64,000 nt of DNA from Malus domestica (taxonomy: Eukaryota; Streptophyta; Magnoliopsida; Rosales; Rosaceae), in contig NC_091675.1 of NCBI RefSeq assembly GCF_042453785.1, positions 694,501-758,500 on the forward strand, written 5' to 3'. Of the stretch, positions 11,639 to 24,200 are shown one piece after another. How positions within the stretch are numbered: the first letter of the stretch is position 1; each line of letters opens with the position of its first letter. The notes beneath the pieces are model-generated. The model was given only the letters and a program-made list of their open reading frames with translations, had not been told where the DNA came from and did not search any database. Position numbers and translations under genes: made by a program.

Positions 11639-13802
11639 TGTCACAGCCCGTTCCGGGATTCTTTATATCGGGGGTGTGAAATGACGGAATTACCCTTGAT
11701 GGGTATTAAAGTATGTGTGTGTGTGACATATTATTTGGACTAAATTCATAGATTTCAAGCTTTTGGAAAATATTTTAAGTTGGATTAAAATTGGTTTGTA
11801 ATTTATGTGGTTAGGAAAATAAGGGTGGAATGGTTTTGAGGGACCACACACACACACGGGACACCCTGTCCCTTTCCCCGTGCCCTCTATCTCTCTCCCC
11901 TTCTCAGTTCTTCCTCTCTCCCTCTCGACTTGTACGGACGAGGCACCAAAACCCTCCAACTTTCACGGATCGACGTCAAAAAGGTAAGTTTGTGGATCCT
12001 TGCAACCTTGTGAGTTCATTGGTGCAGTTTTTAGAACTTGGAACCCTCGATATCACGTGAAACCCGAAACCTATTTTGAGATCACTATTCATGCAATCGT
12101 AATATGTCGATTTTCAGGGAATTCTAAGTTTGTAGTGAGCTTAGTGAGGTCCCAAGGAAGCTTGGAGTGCTTCGTTTGAAGGTTTTGGACGTCGGGATCA
12201 CTGGGTTCAAATTTGGCCGGTTTTCTTGAAATTTCTCCGGTGAGATTTTGTAGTTTTTAGAGCCTTAAAGTAGTATAACGTGAAACTACATGCTTAGGGC
12301 TTCATTTTGATATAAAATACGAAGAAAATGGTTGAGAAACGACGGAGAACAAGGAGATTGAAAAATCTCCAGTTTTTCGGCCACCGGAAAAACCCGGCGA
12401 GCTGAGGTAGGAGATGCGCGTGGGGGACGCGTGGGGGAGCGTGCGGTCTCAGAAAAATTTTCTAAAAATTTCTCGACGTCCGTGACGTCGAGTAGGTCGA
12501 TGTGGTATATTCATATACCCAAATTGAGCACCGTATGAGAAGTTATTTCGAATTGTCGGTTATGTGCTTAAATTAACGTTTTTATAGTTGTTTCGCATAT
12601 AGGTGACACCTATCCCGAGGACGAGCGCATCCAGGGATGTCACAGGGGGTTACGACCCATCGACTTACCAGTGAGTGGGCAGTTTTGTTTTCGTATATGC
12701 CTATATACTATTGATTTTCCTATAAATTGAATTTAAATGAAACTATGTTTTAAAATGCCATGCATGCATATTGTGAATTATATGATTTGATAATTGATGC
12801 ATATATATATATATGTGAATTGGTGTTGTGGACGCACATGTGAGTATCAGGTGAGTTTATATGGTTTATATGAATTAATGATGATGTGATTTGTGTTGAG
12901 AGCTCATAACCTGCACTCCTGGTGTTAGTGCTTATATTATTCACCGCACTGCACGCTCACCTTGGATCCAAGTAGGTGCATGTCGTACAGACCATGAGAG
13001 GGTTCCGACATGCTAGTCGTACAGATTACTAGAGGTGGTTCCGACTAGTAGGTGACCTTAGATTATGCGCGCAGATGATTGATGAGAGAAGCACTAGAGC
13101 GTATCATTACACCATTCTTGTCGTACAGACTACTCAGGTAGTTTCGACTTATGTGCAGAGTAGTGTCGTACAGGTCACCGTGGTGACTCCGGCTGGGTTG
13201 GATATTGAGCTATGAAATTAACCGTACAGGACCAACTACAGGGTCTCCGGTTGATTCATTATGTCACATGTTATTTTGATGCATCCATGTTTTGTTATTG
13301 ACATTTATGGCATGGCATATTCCTGAATTTGTGATAGATTGGTGATTTGTGACGTATGAGGTTTTATATACTATTATGTTATTTTCTGGGAAATTATACA
13401 GGTTTTACAGTGAGGGGTTAGAAATGTTTTAAATGAAATGTTTTGGAAAACTTTGGTTTTACTGACCCACTCAATTTTGTTTTTGCGCCCATCCAGGTTC
13501 TAGTTAGCAGTTGGTGGCTCACGAGGTTTTATTTGGTGTTCTGACAGACTTCCTGCATGTAGGACTCACCTGCGGGTGTTGTAATTTAATTATAGTCCCA
13601 CTTGACTGCACCTAGTTTTTATGCTCTGAAATTATGTATTGCACACTTAAATTCACTCTAGCATGCTAGTTGGATATTATTGCTAGTAGTTGTTTTAAAT
13701 TCCGTCATATTTCTCATATCTTTTGCTTCCGCATCACACTTTTGGTTACGTCACACTCACGTGACGGCCAGCATGCCTTGATTCTAGGATCGGGGTGTGT
13801 CA
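11639..13802 (+). mobile_element. Solo LTR with 5-bp target duplication
   Basis: A 2,164-bp unit starts TGTCACAGCCCG and ends GGGGTGTGTCA. It is flanked on both sides by AGATA (11634-11638 and 13803-13807). The TG...CA ends, the 5-bp duplication and the absence of any internal gag-pol identify it as a solo LTR left by recombination between the two LTRs of an LTR retrotransposon. The great LTR length suggests a Ty3/Gypsy lineage, which is inferred. The perfect target duplication argues against great age. An unusual set of hairpins lies at 12978-13256. The strand is arbitrary. Confidence 0.85.
12978..13256. repeat. Array of five related stem-loop units inside the solo LTR
   Basis: Each unit has an outer stem, then TACAG on the 5' side, an inner hairpin in most units, then the closing strand after TTC or CTC. 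Unit 1: GCATGTCG 12978-12985 with CGACATGC 13006-13013. Unit 2: CTAGTCG 13013-13019 with CGACTAG 13042-13048. Unit 3: GTCG 13120-13123 with CGAC 13145-13148, inner ACTAC/GTAGT. Unit 4: inner GTCACC 13174-13179 with GGTGAC 13182-13187. Unit 5: AACCG 13220-13224 with CGGTT 13248-13252, inner GACC/GGTC. Stem sequences differ between units while pairing is kept. Confidence 0.75.
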
Positions 13803-13807
13803 AGATA

Positions 13808-14455
13808 AACATCTCTGTTGACAATGACAATATTAGTAAACGCACAATATATAAAAAAATGAGAATAATACTCATATGGCATACGTATTTCTGGTATGTA
13901 TCTATTGAGAATCACTTAATTAAAATTTTCCCAAAGGGGTCCAAAACCCAACTATTATATTTTCGGCAGTTCCTCGTTGACAATTGGACGTCCTTCCTAA
14001 CTCGTAAAACATCTCTTTTAAGCAAAGTTAAATTTCAAATATTAAGAAATACAAACATACAGCCTCACAGAGATCTACAATTTTGCAACTTGTTCCCAAA
14101 AGAAAATATGATTTCTTAAGCCTTAACCTTTGGAAAAAATAAATAAGAATAAGTGAAAACCTTTAGATATAAGAATTTATATATGCTAATTTGGTCCGTC
14201 AGTTTTTAGACACTTGAAATCAGACATCCATAAATTCATTCGAACTACGTAAAATATCAAGACAAAAATCAGAGGAACATCTCACGCCGCTAAGATCACC
14301 CAACTTTCGTCAATATTTAACAACAGAAACAACGCCATTTACTTTTTACAGTTATGTTAAAATTCCTTGTCTTGTACTTAGCTTTGATGTAAAAAACTAC
14401 GAGACCATTTACTTCCTTGTTGCCAACTTTTTTATCCTCCCGATTCCCTCCACCA
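13808..14455. other. Intergenic, invertase promoter region
   Basis: AT-rich stretch between the solo LTR and the invertase TATA box. A 149-codon open frame at 13670-14119 crosses the LTR edge and has no family likeness, so it is not called. Confidence 0.5.
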
Positions 14456-14462
14456 TATAAAA
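14456..14462 (+). promoter_or_regulatory. TATA box of the invertase gene
   Basis: TATAAAA lies about 330 bp upstream of the chosen ATG. A likely 5'-UTR intron (donor GTAAGC near 14538, acceptor ATGCAG near 14715) accounts for much of that distance. Confidence 0.5.
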
Positions 14463-14786
14463 TGCCACAATGCTCGCATCACCACCAGGGCGACCAGCCA
14501 TCTTCTTCCTTTCGTTAGCTTTTCTGCTACGTTTTTGGGTAAGCAAAAGTTCTACTCAACGACTTGTACAAAAAATAATAAAAGAATTAGTTACTTTCAA
14601 TATCCTACAACTTTATGTGTTTAATCTACCTTACTTTTTTGGTAGTGCAAACGGTGTGAAATGTATATAACATGATATTTTGTTGTGATGAACTCGTGTT
14701 GACCAACATATGCAGATTCTTAAACCCTAACATTGATACAAAATCGCTGTTTTCGATCAATATTCAAGGATCGAGAATCCGAAGAT

Positions 14787-16824
14787 ATGTCTCCAGTTCA
14801 TGGCGATCATGCTTCACAAAATGGGAATACAAGAACTCAAGAGACAGTCGTTTTTGAAATTGGAGAAGACTCCGATTTTCTGAGGTTACTGGACAGGCCT
14901 AGACCAGTAAGTGTGGAGAAGAAGAGATCCTTCGATGAAGGGTCGTTCAGCGAGTTGTCCAGTATAGGGTCTCCTTGTAGAAGACCCAGTTTTCTGGGGA
15001 GTCCTAGACTGAACTATGAGTCACATCCCGTGGTTTCCGATGCCTGGGAAACCCTGCGACGCTCTGTCGTGCACTTCCGGGGCCAGCCTGTTGGAACCCT
15101 TGCCGCTGTCGACCATTCTGTCGAAGAACTTAACTATGATCAGGTAGACTTTTAATCAAAAATAGAACTGAAGAACACCAAACCGACTTGAAGCCATATA
15201 TCCATATTTTGTAGCCAGTTCCCTTCGTGCATATGTTCCCCGAATTAATGTTACAAATTTATTTCATATATAGGTGTTTGTTAGAGATTTTGTGCCAAGC
15301 GCATTGGCATTTTTGATGAATGGAGAGGAGGAGATAGTGAAAAACTTTCTTTTGAAAACACTTCGCCTCCAATCATTGGAGAAAATTGTGGACCAGTTCA
15401 AGCTAGGAGAAGGTGTCATGCCGGCGAGCTTCAAAGTGCTCCATGACCCCGTAAGAAACTTCGAAACCATAACAGCGGATTTTGGGGAGAGCGCAATTGG
15501 AAGAGTAGCTCCGGTTGATTCTGGATTTTGGTGGATAATATTGCTTCGCGCGTACACAAAGTCTACCGGGGACACTTCGGTCTCCGAAATGCCCGAATGC
15601 CAAAACGGCATTCGCCTCATCCTGGATCTCTGCCTCTCGGAAGGATTTGATACTTTCCCTACTCTGCTCTGTGCTGATGGATGCTGTATGATTGATCGTA
15701 GAATGGTTAGTTTATTTGCGCATTTTATCAAACACCTTCAGTGCACTAATTGCTTCCATATCATTGTCGATAACACGTCAAAATATGATAAATATACAAT
15801 TTGCAGGGTGTGTATGGATATCCAATCGAAATTCAAGCACTGTTCTTCATGGCATTACGATGCGCTCTGGTTCTGCTCAAGCAAGACAACTGCGGCAAAG
15901 AATTCGTGAAGCGCATAACCGACCGCCTCCATGCCCTGAGCTACCACATGCGCAGCTACTTCTGGCTGGACCTGAAGCAGCTCAACGACATCTACCGTTA
16001 CAAGACGGAGGAGTACTCGCACACGGCGGTAAACAAGTTCAACGTCATGCCGGATTCGCTACCATATTGGGTGTTCGATTTCATGCCGAGTCGCGGCGGT
16101 TACTTCATCGGCAACGTGAGCCCGGCCAGGATGGATTTCCGGTGGTTCTGTTTGGGCAATTGCGTGGCGATTTTATCGTCGTTGGCTACGCCGGAGCAGG
16201 CGTCGGCGATCATGGATCTTATTGAGTCACGGTGGGAAGAGTTGGTCGGAGAAATGCCGTTGAAGATTTGCTATCCGGCATTTGAAAGTCATGAGTGGAG
16301 GATTGTTACTGGCTGTGATCCAAAGAATACTAGATGGAGTTACCACAATGGAGGCTCTTGGCCAGGTTAACTTACGCCTATTCACTCATTTGAAAGTGCT
16401 CTCCTAAAATGTACTTGCTCATAGGCGTTTTGTTCAAAAAAATTTATTAGAAATACGTAAAATGTTCTTACAGATAAAATTTGTGTCACTACATGTTATG
16501 TTAATTAATGAATTTGTGATGATCACAGTACTGCTGTGGTTGTTAACCGCGGCATGCATAAAGACCGGCCGGCCACAGATTGCAAGGCGTGCGATCGAGC
16601 TGGCGGAAAGCCGGTTGTCGAAAGATGGGTGGCCGGAGTACTATGATGGGAAGCTAGGGAGGTTCATGGGGAAGCAGGCACGGAAGTACCAGACATGGTC
16701 GATCGCGGGGTACTTGGTGGCGAAGATGATGCTGGAAGACCCGTCTCATTTGGGCATGATAGCATTGGAGGAGGACGAGCAAATGAAACCCCTTATTAAA
16801 AGATCTGCTTCATGGACCTCTTAA
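14787..16824 (+). CDS. CINV: Neutral/alkaline invertase (GH100), cytosolic type
   Basis: It hydrolyses sucrose to glucose and fructose near neutral pH. Four exons: 14787-15143, 15274-15705, 15807-16365 and 16529-16824, all GT-AG, giving 547 residues, the usual family length. Family blocks include [20 protein letters not shown] (start of exon 2), [18 protein letters not shown] with [20 protein letters not shown] (exon 2/3 border), [20 protein letters not shown] and the C-terminus [15 protein letters not shown]. The Asp in ADGCCMID and the Glu in HEWRI correspond, as I recall, to the catalytic pair. The start [14 protein letters not shown] matches the MSPV start of cytosolic CINV proteins; an in-frame ATG at 14733 would add 18 unlikely residues. 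No transit peptide is evident. A second copy of exon 4 lies at 26441-26736. Confidence 0.93.
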
Positions 16825-17757
16825 TTTCGATCTTGTATGCGAACACTTTGGGTATGTCAATATTTGGTGGGAATGTGGAACATTAAGCATTTAAACACAT
16901 ATACTTTTTTTTTTTCAAATGTGCGTTAGATCAAGTGATGAAGATACTCTCTGTTTAGTATTATCAAATGAGTTTTTAATTTGAAAATAATATAAACTAT
17001 AAACCGAAAACAGATGTATATCAAACCGCCTCTTACTGTTAATTTTGAATTTGTTAAAAAAAAAAAGGTTATTTTTTTAATTTGATCGCATAACCTAAAA
17101 ATAAATGACAACTTTTATAAATCCCCATAGTATCACAATGTCGTATGTTCAAATTTCTTAATTTCTTTTATCAAAGATATGCCTCTGCCCTTTCGTCTCT
17201 TCGGAGGGTCTTGTTTCTTTTCCTGCTTTATGTTTTGCTTTGCTTTGCTTTTGTTCAAATTTCTAACCTAGAACTAGAAGTACGAAAACAAAGCCACCTA
17301 AAGGACATTAACTGAATGGTAACCCAAATTGCTGGGCCCGTTGAGATGCTAGTTGTGTTGTGCAATTTTTTTTTTTTTAGAGCTTTAACAGAAAGTCTAT
17401 GGTACTGTTCAGTTTAACGAAAAATTATATTTTTACATTAAAAAATCAATCTTGATACTTTTTATTTACCCTTTATTTTGTTCTTATCGTTAAAACTCAA
17501 AATTTTCATTAGTTTTCCTCTTTTTTTTTTAAGTGCTCGGTATTCAAAAATGCCCTACGTGTTACGACATAAGTAAAGTTTCACTAAAATTATAACATGT
17601 AAAATACGACTTGAATATACGACATTACCCCCCGAGCTAACTAGTCAATGGTAAGGAATCTCTTGACGTTAAGGGCGTGTTTGGCCTATTCTGTTTTACT
17701 AGACTGGCTAGGATTACTAGTCTAGTGTACGTAAATTAGGTTTTAAAGCTTCACTAA
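16825..17757. other. Invertase 3' flank and AT-rich spacer
   Basis: The first part (to about 17280) is duplicated at 26740-27070. The rest is AT-rich with poly-T runs. No gene was seen. Confidence 0.5.
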
Positions 17758-18101
17758 GAGCAAGTCCACCCTTGTGGATTGCTCGGGGGACAGGCATCAA
17801 GAAAGGGCCCGAGGCTTGGTGGACAACCCTCCAACCTTGGAGAGCCCGAGTGAGGGTGGGAGCCCGAGCACAAGGGGGTGGGGAATTGACAGGCCTGCAG
17901 CCCCATTTCCATGGTTTTTTTTATTTTATATTATTTAAACAAACAAAAAAAAACTAATATTTTATTACCTATTGCCAGGGGGAGGGCTCCAAGGGTGGAG
18001 ATACAAAAGGTAATTACTGTTTATTAATGGCAGTTACTGTTCAATAGGGTGGATTCAATAGTAGATTGCTAGGGGGAAGGGCTCCAAGGGTGGAGTTGCT
18101 C
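17758..18101. mobile_element. PIF/Harbinger-type MITE
   Basis: Terminal inverted repeats run GAGCAAGTCCACCCTTG at the left and, inverted, GAGCAACTCCACCCTTGG at the right. TAA flanks both sides (17755-17757 and 18102-18104). The TWA target duplication and 344-bp size fit a non-autonomous Harbinger (Tourist-like) MITE. The right-end block AGGGGGAGGGCTCCAAGGG also occurs inside the element near 17977, so the end is partly duplicated. No transposase is present. Confidence 0.75.
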
Positions 18102-18104
18102 TAA

Positions 18105-18744
18105 CCAGTCCTAACGAGACCCCCAAAATTGGACGGACTGCTAAAACCTTTATGCTTTGCTTCACCGCTCCCGCTTCGCCCTTCCCATCTACTTTTTCTT
18201 CCTCACATCGCCCCTCTCGCTTCATGCGTTTTAGTTTCTCACCGTTCAGAGAAACCCAAACCAAAACTACTACTTCTTCCTCACTTCGCCCCTCCTTCTG
18301 CGCGCATCGCAGTTTCACGCCGTTCGGAGAAGCCCAAAACAAAATTCCAAATCGAAAAGCCCAATTGAGGCAGGCGAGATCCATAAAGAAGAATAAAGGG
18401 TTGCCGTTTGGAAGCTCCGATTCGAATTGCAAAACCCCAATACTTTGAAGCTCTGCACCATCTGTGGGGCAAATTTTCTAGTGAAAAAAAATAACGAAAG
18501 GAGGAAAAAGGGAGAGAATAGGGGAAAAATAAAGAATTTATTTTAATTTAATTTAATCTAAATCAATTTAACTTAATTTTAAAACTAATCTAATTAAAAA
18601 TAATTCAGTTCAACAAATGCATCTAAAGGTTCAAACTTTCAACAAGGGATCACAACCGTCTCATGATCGATCATCATATTGATAGTGATTTCGGGAAAAG
18701 TTCCATAAAAACGTGTTTAGGTGACCCTAAAAGGCAAAGAACCA
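18105..18744. other. Intergenic
   Basis: No supported gene. Overlapping open frames on both strands at 18055-18472 have no family likeness and share one low-complexity region. Confidence 0.4.
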
Positions 18745-18925
18745 AACATCAATTTTTTATTTCACACTTGACATCAAACAATACTTATTTCACACCACTT
18801 GACACAAAAAAAATACAAATATCAATTTTTTTATTGCACACGTGACCTTCAAAAATACTTGTTTCACATACTTGATCTTAAAAATATACTTAGTTTCACA
18901 CTTGACCTTAAAAAATAGATAATTT
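18745..18925. repeat. Imperfect tandem repeat, about 40-bp period
   Basis: Diverged copies of a unit like TTTCACACTTGACCTTAAAA recur about four to five times. It is AT-rich and no coding role is apparent. Confidence 0.5.
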
Positions 18926-19124
18926 TAGATACACCGAATTAACAAATTAAATTATGTGTCATTTATAAGAAATAAGCAAGTCAGCACGTCAGTATTTAAA
19001 TAATAATTCAATAATCAGGAATCAAATCATTTAGTTTACAAAATTTATTTAAAAATTTAATCTCTTTAACATTTCTTCTAAAAAATAATTACTTCACACT
19101 TTCACCACTTGACCTTTAAAAATA

Positions 19125-19590
19125 GAGTAAATTGTAGTTATAATCCCTTAACTTTAACTCATTTGGAGCAATGGTCCATCAACTAAAAATTCATTGTCAT
19201 TGCTCCCTCAACTCATCAAAACGTGCAGCTATGGTCCCTCAACTAAAAATTCATTACCATTGGTCCCTCAACTTTAATTCAACTTGAGAAATTGTCCCTT
19301 AACTTTAACCCAATTGTAGCAATAGTCTATCCAACATAACTCGTTTTGACAAAATTTTTGATGTTGTTGACGAAAATGACCATAATTACACACTTTAATG
19401 AGTTGAGGGACCCTAATTATATAAATGGTTATTCCAACATAACTTATGTTGACAAAATTTTGACGAAATTGATGAAAATGACTATAGCTACAAATTTTGA
19501 TAAGTTGAGGGACCAATGATAATGAATTTTTAGTTGAGAGACCATTGATTCAATTTAATTAAAATTGAGGACTATTGCTACAATTTACTC
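19125..19590. mobile_element. Mutator-like MITE next to the F-box gene
   Basis: The ends are GAGTAAATTGTAG at the left and CTACAATTTACTC at the right. A 9-bp duplication TTAAAAATA flanks it (19116-19124 and 19591-19599). Size is 466 bp with no coding capacity. Internally the phrase TCCCTCAACT recurs on both strands, giving an extended foldback. A 9-bp duplication is the mark of Mutator-like elements. Its right end is 46 bp before the F-box ATG. Confidence 0.85.
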
Positions 19591-19636
19591 TTAAAAATAG
19601 TTGAAGAATTTTCAATCCTGAACCCTCCCACCCCCA

Positions 19637-21259
19637 ATGGATCTGAAATCTCCTTCTCCTTCTCCTTCTCCTTCTCCCTGTGCTGATGAGATTGAAAATA
19701 TTATCCGTGTAAGAGGAGATGGATTCAGTTCTCTTCCTCAAGATGTGGTTCATCACATTCTGTCCCCTCTTCCCATTTCAGACGTCATTCGAGTAGGAAG
19801 CTCGTCGAAAAAATACAGACAAATTTGTTCTTCATCTTCCTCGTTGAATTTCGTTGCATTTCCTTCCGAATCTACGGCTACCTTCGAAAAACGGTCGGAG
19901 CTGCTGTCTTCCTTGGACAGCTTCTTATTACGCCGCGGCAATCACAGGGTACAAAACTTTCATCTCGACTGGGATTGTCAGTACCACTGTGGGAGAGAAA
20001 CCAACATCCCAAAGTGCTGGGATGTCGAAACGTCTCGAGTTTTCTCTTGGATTCGCAACGCTGTCGATTGCCATGTCCAAAATCTTTCTGTTTCGTTTCG
20101 AACTGCGGTCGTACCTTTCTTGCAGTTTGCTTTTGGTGGGAGCCCCCAGACGGAGTTTCCTTCCGATGTCTTAACAGGTAGATCTTTGAGGTCTGTAGAT
20201 CTAGACATGAAGTTTGCAACTATAAAGGCTCGCAACTTGTCTCTCAGTCATCATGTATCTAATTTATTACGGTTACATTTGAAAAATGTGACTGTCGAAG
20301 ATGATGAGGCGTTTTGCAAATGGATTTCCTTAGCCTGCATATTTATCAAGGATTTGGTGCTTGAAGATGTGCATGGTTTAGGAAACATCGCCGTTGAAAG
20401 CGCGTCGATGGAATTGTTCAAGGTTCACTTTCCCTCTTCTGCTAGCCTCTGCCATGTCCATATATCAGGTGAGAAACTTGAACGTATAGGTATAACTTGG
20501 ACTTTTAGGACCGCCCAACGTAAGAGCAAGTCGTTGAAAATTTCCGCTCCAAATCTGAAGTATCTGAGATGGTCTGGGAACATGATGAGCCATCAGAATC
20601 TTGGGGAATTCAATTTTTTGGAAAATGTAGATCTTGATCTCGACGAGTACGGTGTATACTACATGGACAACACCACATCACATCAGTTCCTCTCCAGTAT
20701 TCAGGGTGTTAAAAGTCTTACTTTAAACCAGTGGAGTTTAAAGGTAATGGATCAGTCCAGTGCATAAAATTGTTTTACAAGTTGCTTAATTTAATTTAGA
20801 TTTTTATTAAATGTTTTGGGTTCCCTTGTTTGATGTTGTAGACTTTGTTCAAGGAAGGTTGCACGCCACCACCACTGCTCAATGTTTCGTATTTAGGTAT
20901 GAGTATTCAGGACTTCTGTGATGAAAGCCTAGTCCCAACGATGGTCACTCTTTTCAAAAGCCTCCCTAATTTGCATACTATGGAGATAATTCAGCTCAAT
21001 GAGATTGGAGTTCTAAATGGTCTAACTGAACTCTCTCTCAAAGACAGGGTATGTTGCAAATCTTAGTACTTATTTCATTATATTTTGGTATGCATATGTT
21101 TATGGGAATGTTCGATTGATTTGCTTGTTTGTTATTTCTCAGATCAATGACGTAAGGATAGAGGTGTCTTACGGGTTTCATTTGATCGAGTTTGCGAGGT
21201 ATATCCTTGAGCGTGCTCAGATATTGAAAAAATTGGTTGTCATTTGTTCATCCAAATAA
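19637..21259 (+). CDS. F-box/FBD/LRR-type protein
   Basis: Three exons: 19637-20743, 20842-21048 and 21143-21259, all GT-AG and phase 0, giving 476 residues. After a Ser/Pro repeat the F-box spans about residues 31-68 (FSSLPQDVVHHILSPLPISD...). LRR-like stretches follow (LRSVDLDMKFATIK, LLRLHLKNVTVED, FLENVDLDL). The C-terminus (VSYGFHLIEFARYILERAQI through LKKLVV) has the FBD pattern but is short. Such proteins are substrate receptors of SCF ubiquitin ligases, binding SKP1 through the F-box; the target is unknown. Plant F-box/FBD genes form fast-evolving families, and a broken exon-2 copy lies at 28672-28835. A MITE fills the promoter to within 46 bp of the ATG. Confidence 0.88.
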
Positions 21260-24200
21260 CCAAGTTTGGTAGGAGAAATATATAGAAGCGTGAGTAACTG
21301 TAAGAGCATGTATTGTAATGTACTGTTGTGAGAATGTGGAGTGTAGTCTGATTCAACAAACAATGGAGAGGAGGTCAGGTGGATGCTTTGTGAAGGTGCC
21401 GCTGATTGGCTGATGCTTTAGCTAATTTTGGTGCAGATCATGATGCATATTACTGGTGGTTCAACGTTTCTTCATGTAAACTTCTGCTTATATTCGTCAT
21501 CTTTCTGCTTGTACCAATTATCCTTCCATATGATTTTTATCGTATGTTTTCTTTGTATGTGGAGTTGATTTTTAATTCCCTTGTTGTATTACTTGCTATC
21601 TGTTTTCCTCAACGGGCTTGGTTTTACGTCTCTCTCGTTTGTATTTCTTCTTTTATTTTAATTTGATTTATGGGGGCGGATAAGACTCACAAAAGCATTT
21701 CAGCCTCACCTTGGCCACAAATTTGGCTTCCACATCAGCAGCGGGTTTCGAATCCGAGACCTCCAATTTTTAGTTTTAAGGAAGCCTTGTAATCCGTCAT
21801 TTACCATTGGACTACCAGCTCGTGATTCAAACTTATTTCTTATTGGTGACAATCATTTTATTTGTAAATTTAATCTATAAATTCAGTTTACCTAACATTA
21901 CTCTCGTGTTAAATGGTAAAAGCTTAGGAGGTCACATGACTACCGCATGCGTGCTGTGCGTATGCATTATGCTAGTCTGAGCAATCAGTAAAGCCCATGG
22001 GCTTGTTGGACCCAAGATTTTGCGCTGTAAATTTTTTTTTTTCAACAAACTATATTACTGTACTAATATGGTAATATTTACTTCACGAACTTTTTAAGTA
22101 AAACTCAAATTTTAAGTTCTAAACTTATCTCAATTTGCTCTAACCTTTAGGCCAAATATGAGTTTTAACTCAGAATTCCTCCCTGAGTTAGTGGCTAGCC
22201 CACCATATATGTGTGTGTGTTTTTTTTTTTTTTATATTTATGAATTCAGTAAATCGAACAGTTAAGATCTAATATGATCAAATCTAACTGTAACAAAAAG
22301 ATCTAGGGGTCCAAATTTAATTTCAATGGCTAAAATAATTAAGAAAAAAAATTCTATCATGTGTTTCATATTCCTTTAGTGTTCTACGAGTTTCATGATG
22401 TCGGTTTAGTGATTTTTTAATATCTATCGGAATCTAAATATTTTTAGACTAAAATGTTCATAAAATTAAATTAAGATAGTCTATGAAATTATTTTTAAAA
22501 AAGTTGCTTTTAAGAAAAATTATTCTAAATTTATACTTTAATAATCTCTGGCTAAAAATTTAACATATAAGGGTCGGAACAGAAAAATTGTTTCTAGGTT
22601 AAAACTAAATTCTCTGGATTAAAATTTTTAAGTTTTAACCCAATGGTTAGAGATGATCTAAGAGGGAGGGGTGGACTTAACCTTATAATAAGATAGCAAT
22701 ATGTGATTTAAATTCGCCTTTAACGATAATCGAATTTAAAATCTCTCATTTATATGTGAAGATGAATACAACTAGACCATAATATTGTAAAAGTTCTTTT
22801 ATTGTCAAGACCAAAAGGAAAAAGGAAAAAGCGTTTTTGTCTTGTGCAATCAAATTTAGGATTGATGTTGCCAAACAAAATGTTGTCTGGCGAGATTGTA
22901 AAATGAGCAGACTACAGCTATTGCACGACGTATTAATTAGTCCTCCAGGTTCCAGCGCGTGGTCTCATTCGTTTGGTACTAATACATGCTCACACCCGAA
23001 GTGTGTGAAATTTTTTAATTTTGTTTTTAAAATTGAAAGAAAGAGGAAGAGAGTGAAAGAGAACATGTGAGTGGAGAGAAAGAGAGGGAGAAATGTTTTT
23101 TTTTTTTTTTAAATTAGATATGTTAAAATCACATGTAGGTGAAGCTTAAACAAAAAATAGTAAAATTTTGATTTGTGAAATTACGTTACTGCCTTTAACT
23201 TTTTTGTTGTAATAAAAGACTAAATAGTTTTTTCACTCTCTTTTGGTTGACAAAGAGGGTTCTATTAATATGTAGTTTAGATAAACCATAGACTTTGTTG
23301 ATGCACAAAATCGAGTCGATCTTGGATCAACGTAAATCCGACCATAAATCACACAAACACACAAAGATATATCATAGTTCATCCCAAGTTGAGGCTACGT
23401 CTACCCTGGCGTCGATCTGGTTTCACTATGTATTGAGGCTAGGGTTTGCTTTCTTTGCCATATTTGCCATCCTTCTAAAGAGAGGATGAAGGATCCCTTT
23501 TATAGAATAAGACCCAATATATGGTACAACATACTTCAAGTTTCTACCGAGTGACAACTCCTACTTTCTATAAGTGCATGTGTGTGAGCTGTCGGACACG
23601 TGCACGTGATCGAGATATTTTATCACGTATATTATTATGCGATGAGTGAAACAAGGATCAAAACTACAACGATTACTGTTAAAATTCTTTGTCTTGTGTT
23701 CTCATCAAAGCTAATTTGTACACAAGTAACACCACAACACATAATTTCAAGTTTTGTAGATGCACCGCTCTTACATTAATTATGTTTATTTTTTTAGTGC
23801 AAACAATATTCTATATTAATCCACACCAAGAAGGACAAGGGAGGTTTGAACCCGAAATGCATTGAGTTAAAAAAGAAGATCGTAATCGATAGAGGAAAGT
23901 CCTAATTACCAGATCAATCCACCATGTACATTTCATAAAACTAAATTTAATTATAGTTGATATTTGCTTAATGGGATAGGATCCGAGAACATACATTTTG
24001 ACACACATTTTTGTGGCTCCAATTATGTAGCTTTTTTCAAGGATCATCCTTGCGAAATGGAATTTATGACATTTATTTGTAGTGAAGAAAATTAACGAAT
24101 ACAGTTCTACAACGAACACTAATTTAATCCAACAACCATAAGATTTTAGATTTGAATAATTTTCTATAGAGATGATATTCGAGAGAATACATAAGAATAG

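Noticed and set aside
13670-14119. 149-codon plus-strand open frame
   Set aside because: It begins in the solo LTR and crosses its right border; codon content looks like AT-rich noise.
15692-16225. 177-codon alternative frame in invertase exon 3
   Set aside because: It conflicts with the invertase frame, which has clear catalytic-family motifs.
18055-18472. Overlapping open frames on both strands
   Set aside because: Ser/Pro-rich low complexity, no conserved domain, overlaps a MITE edge.
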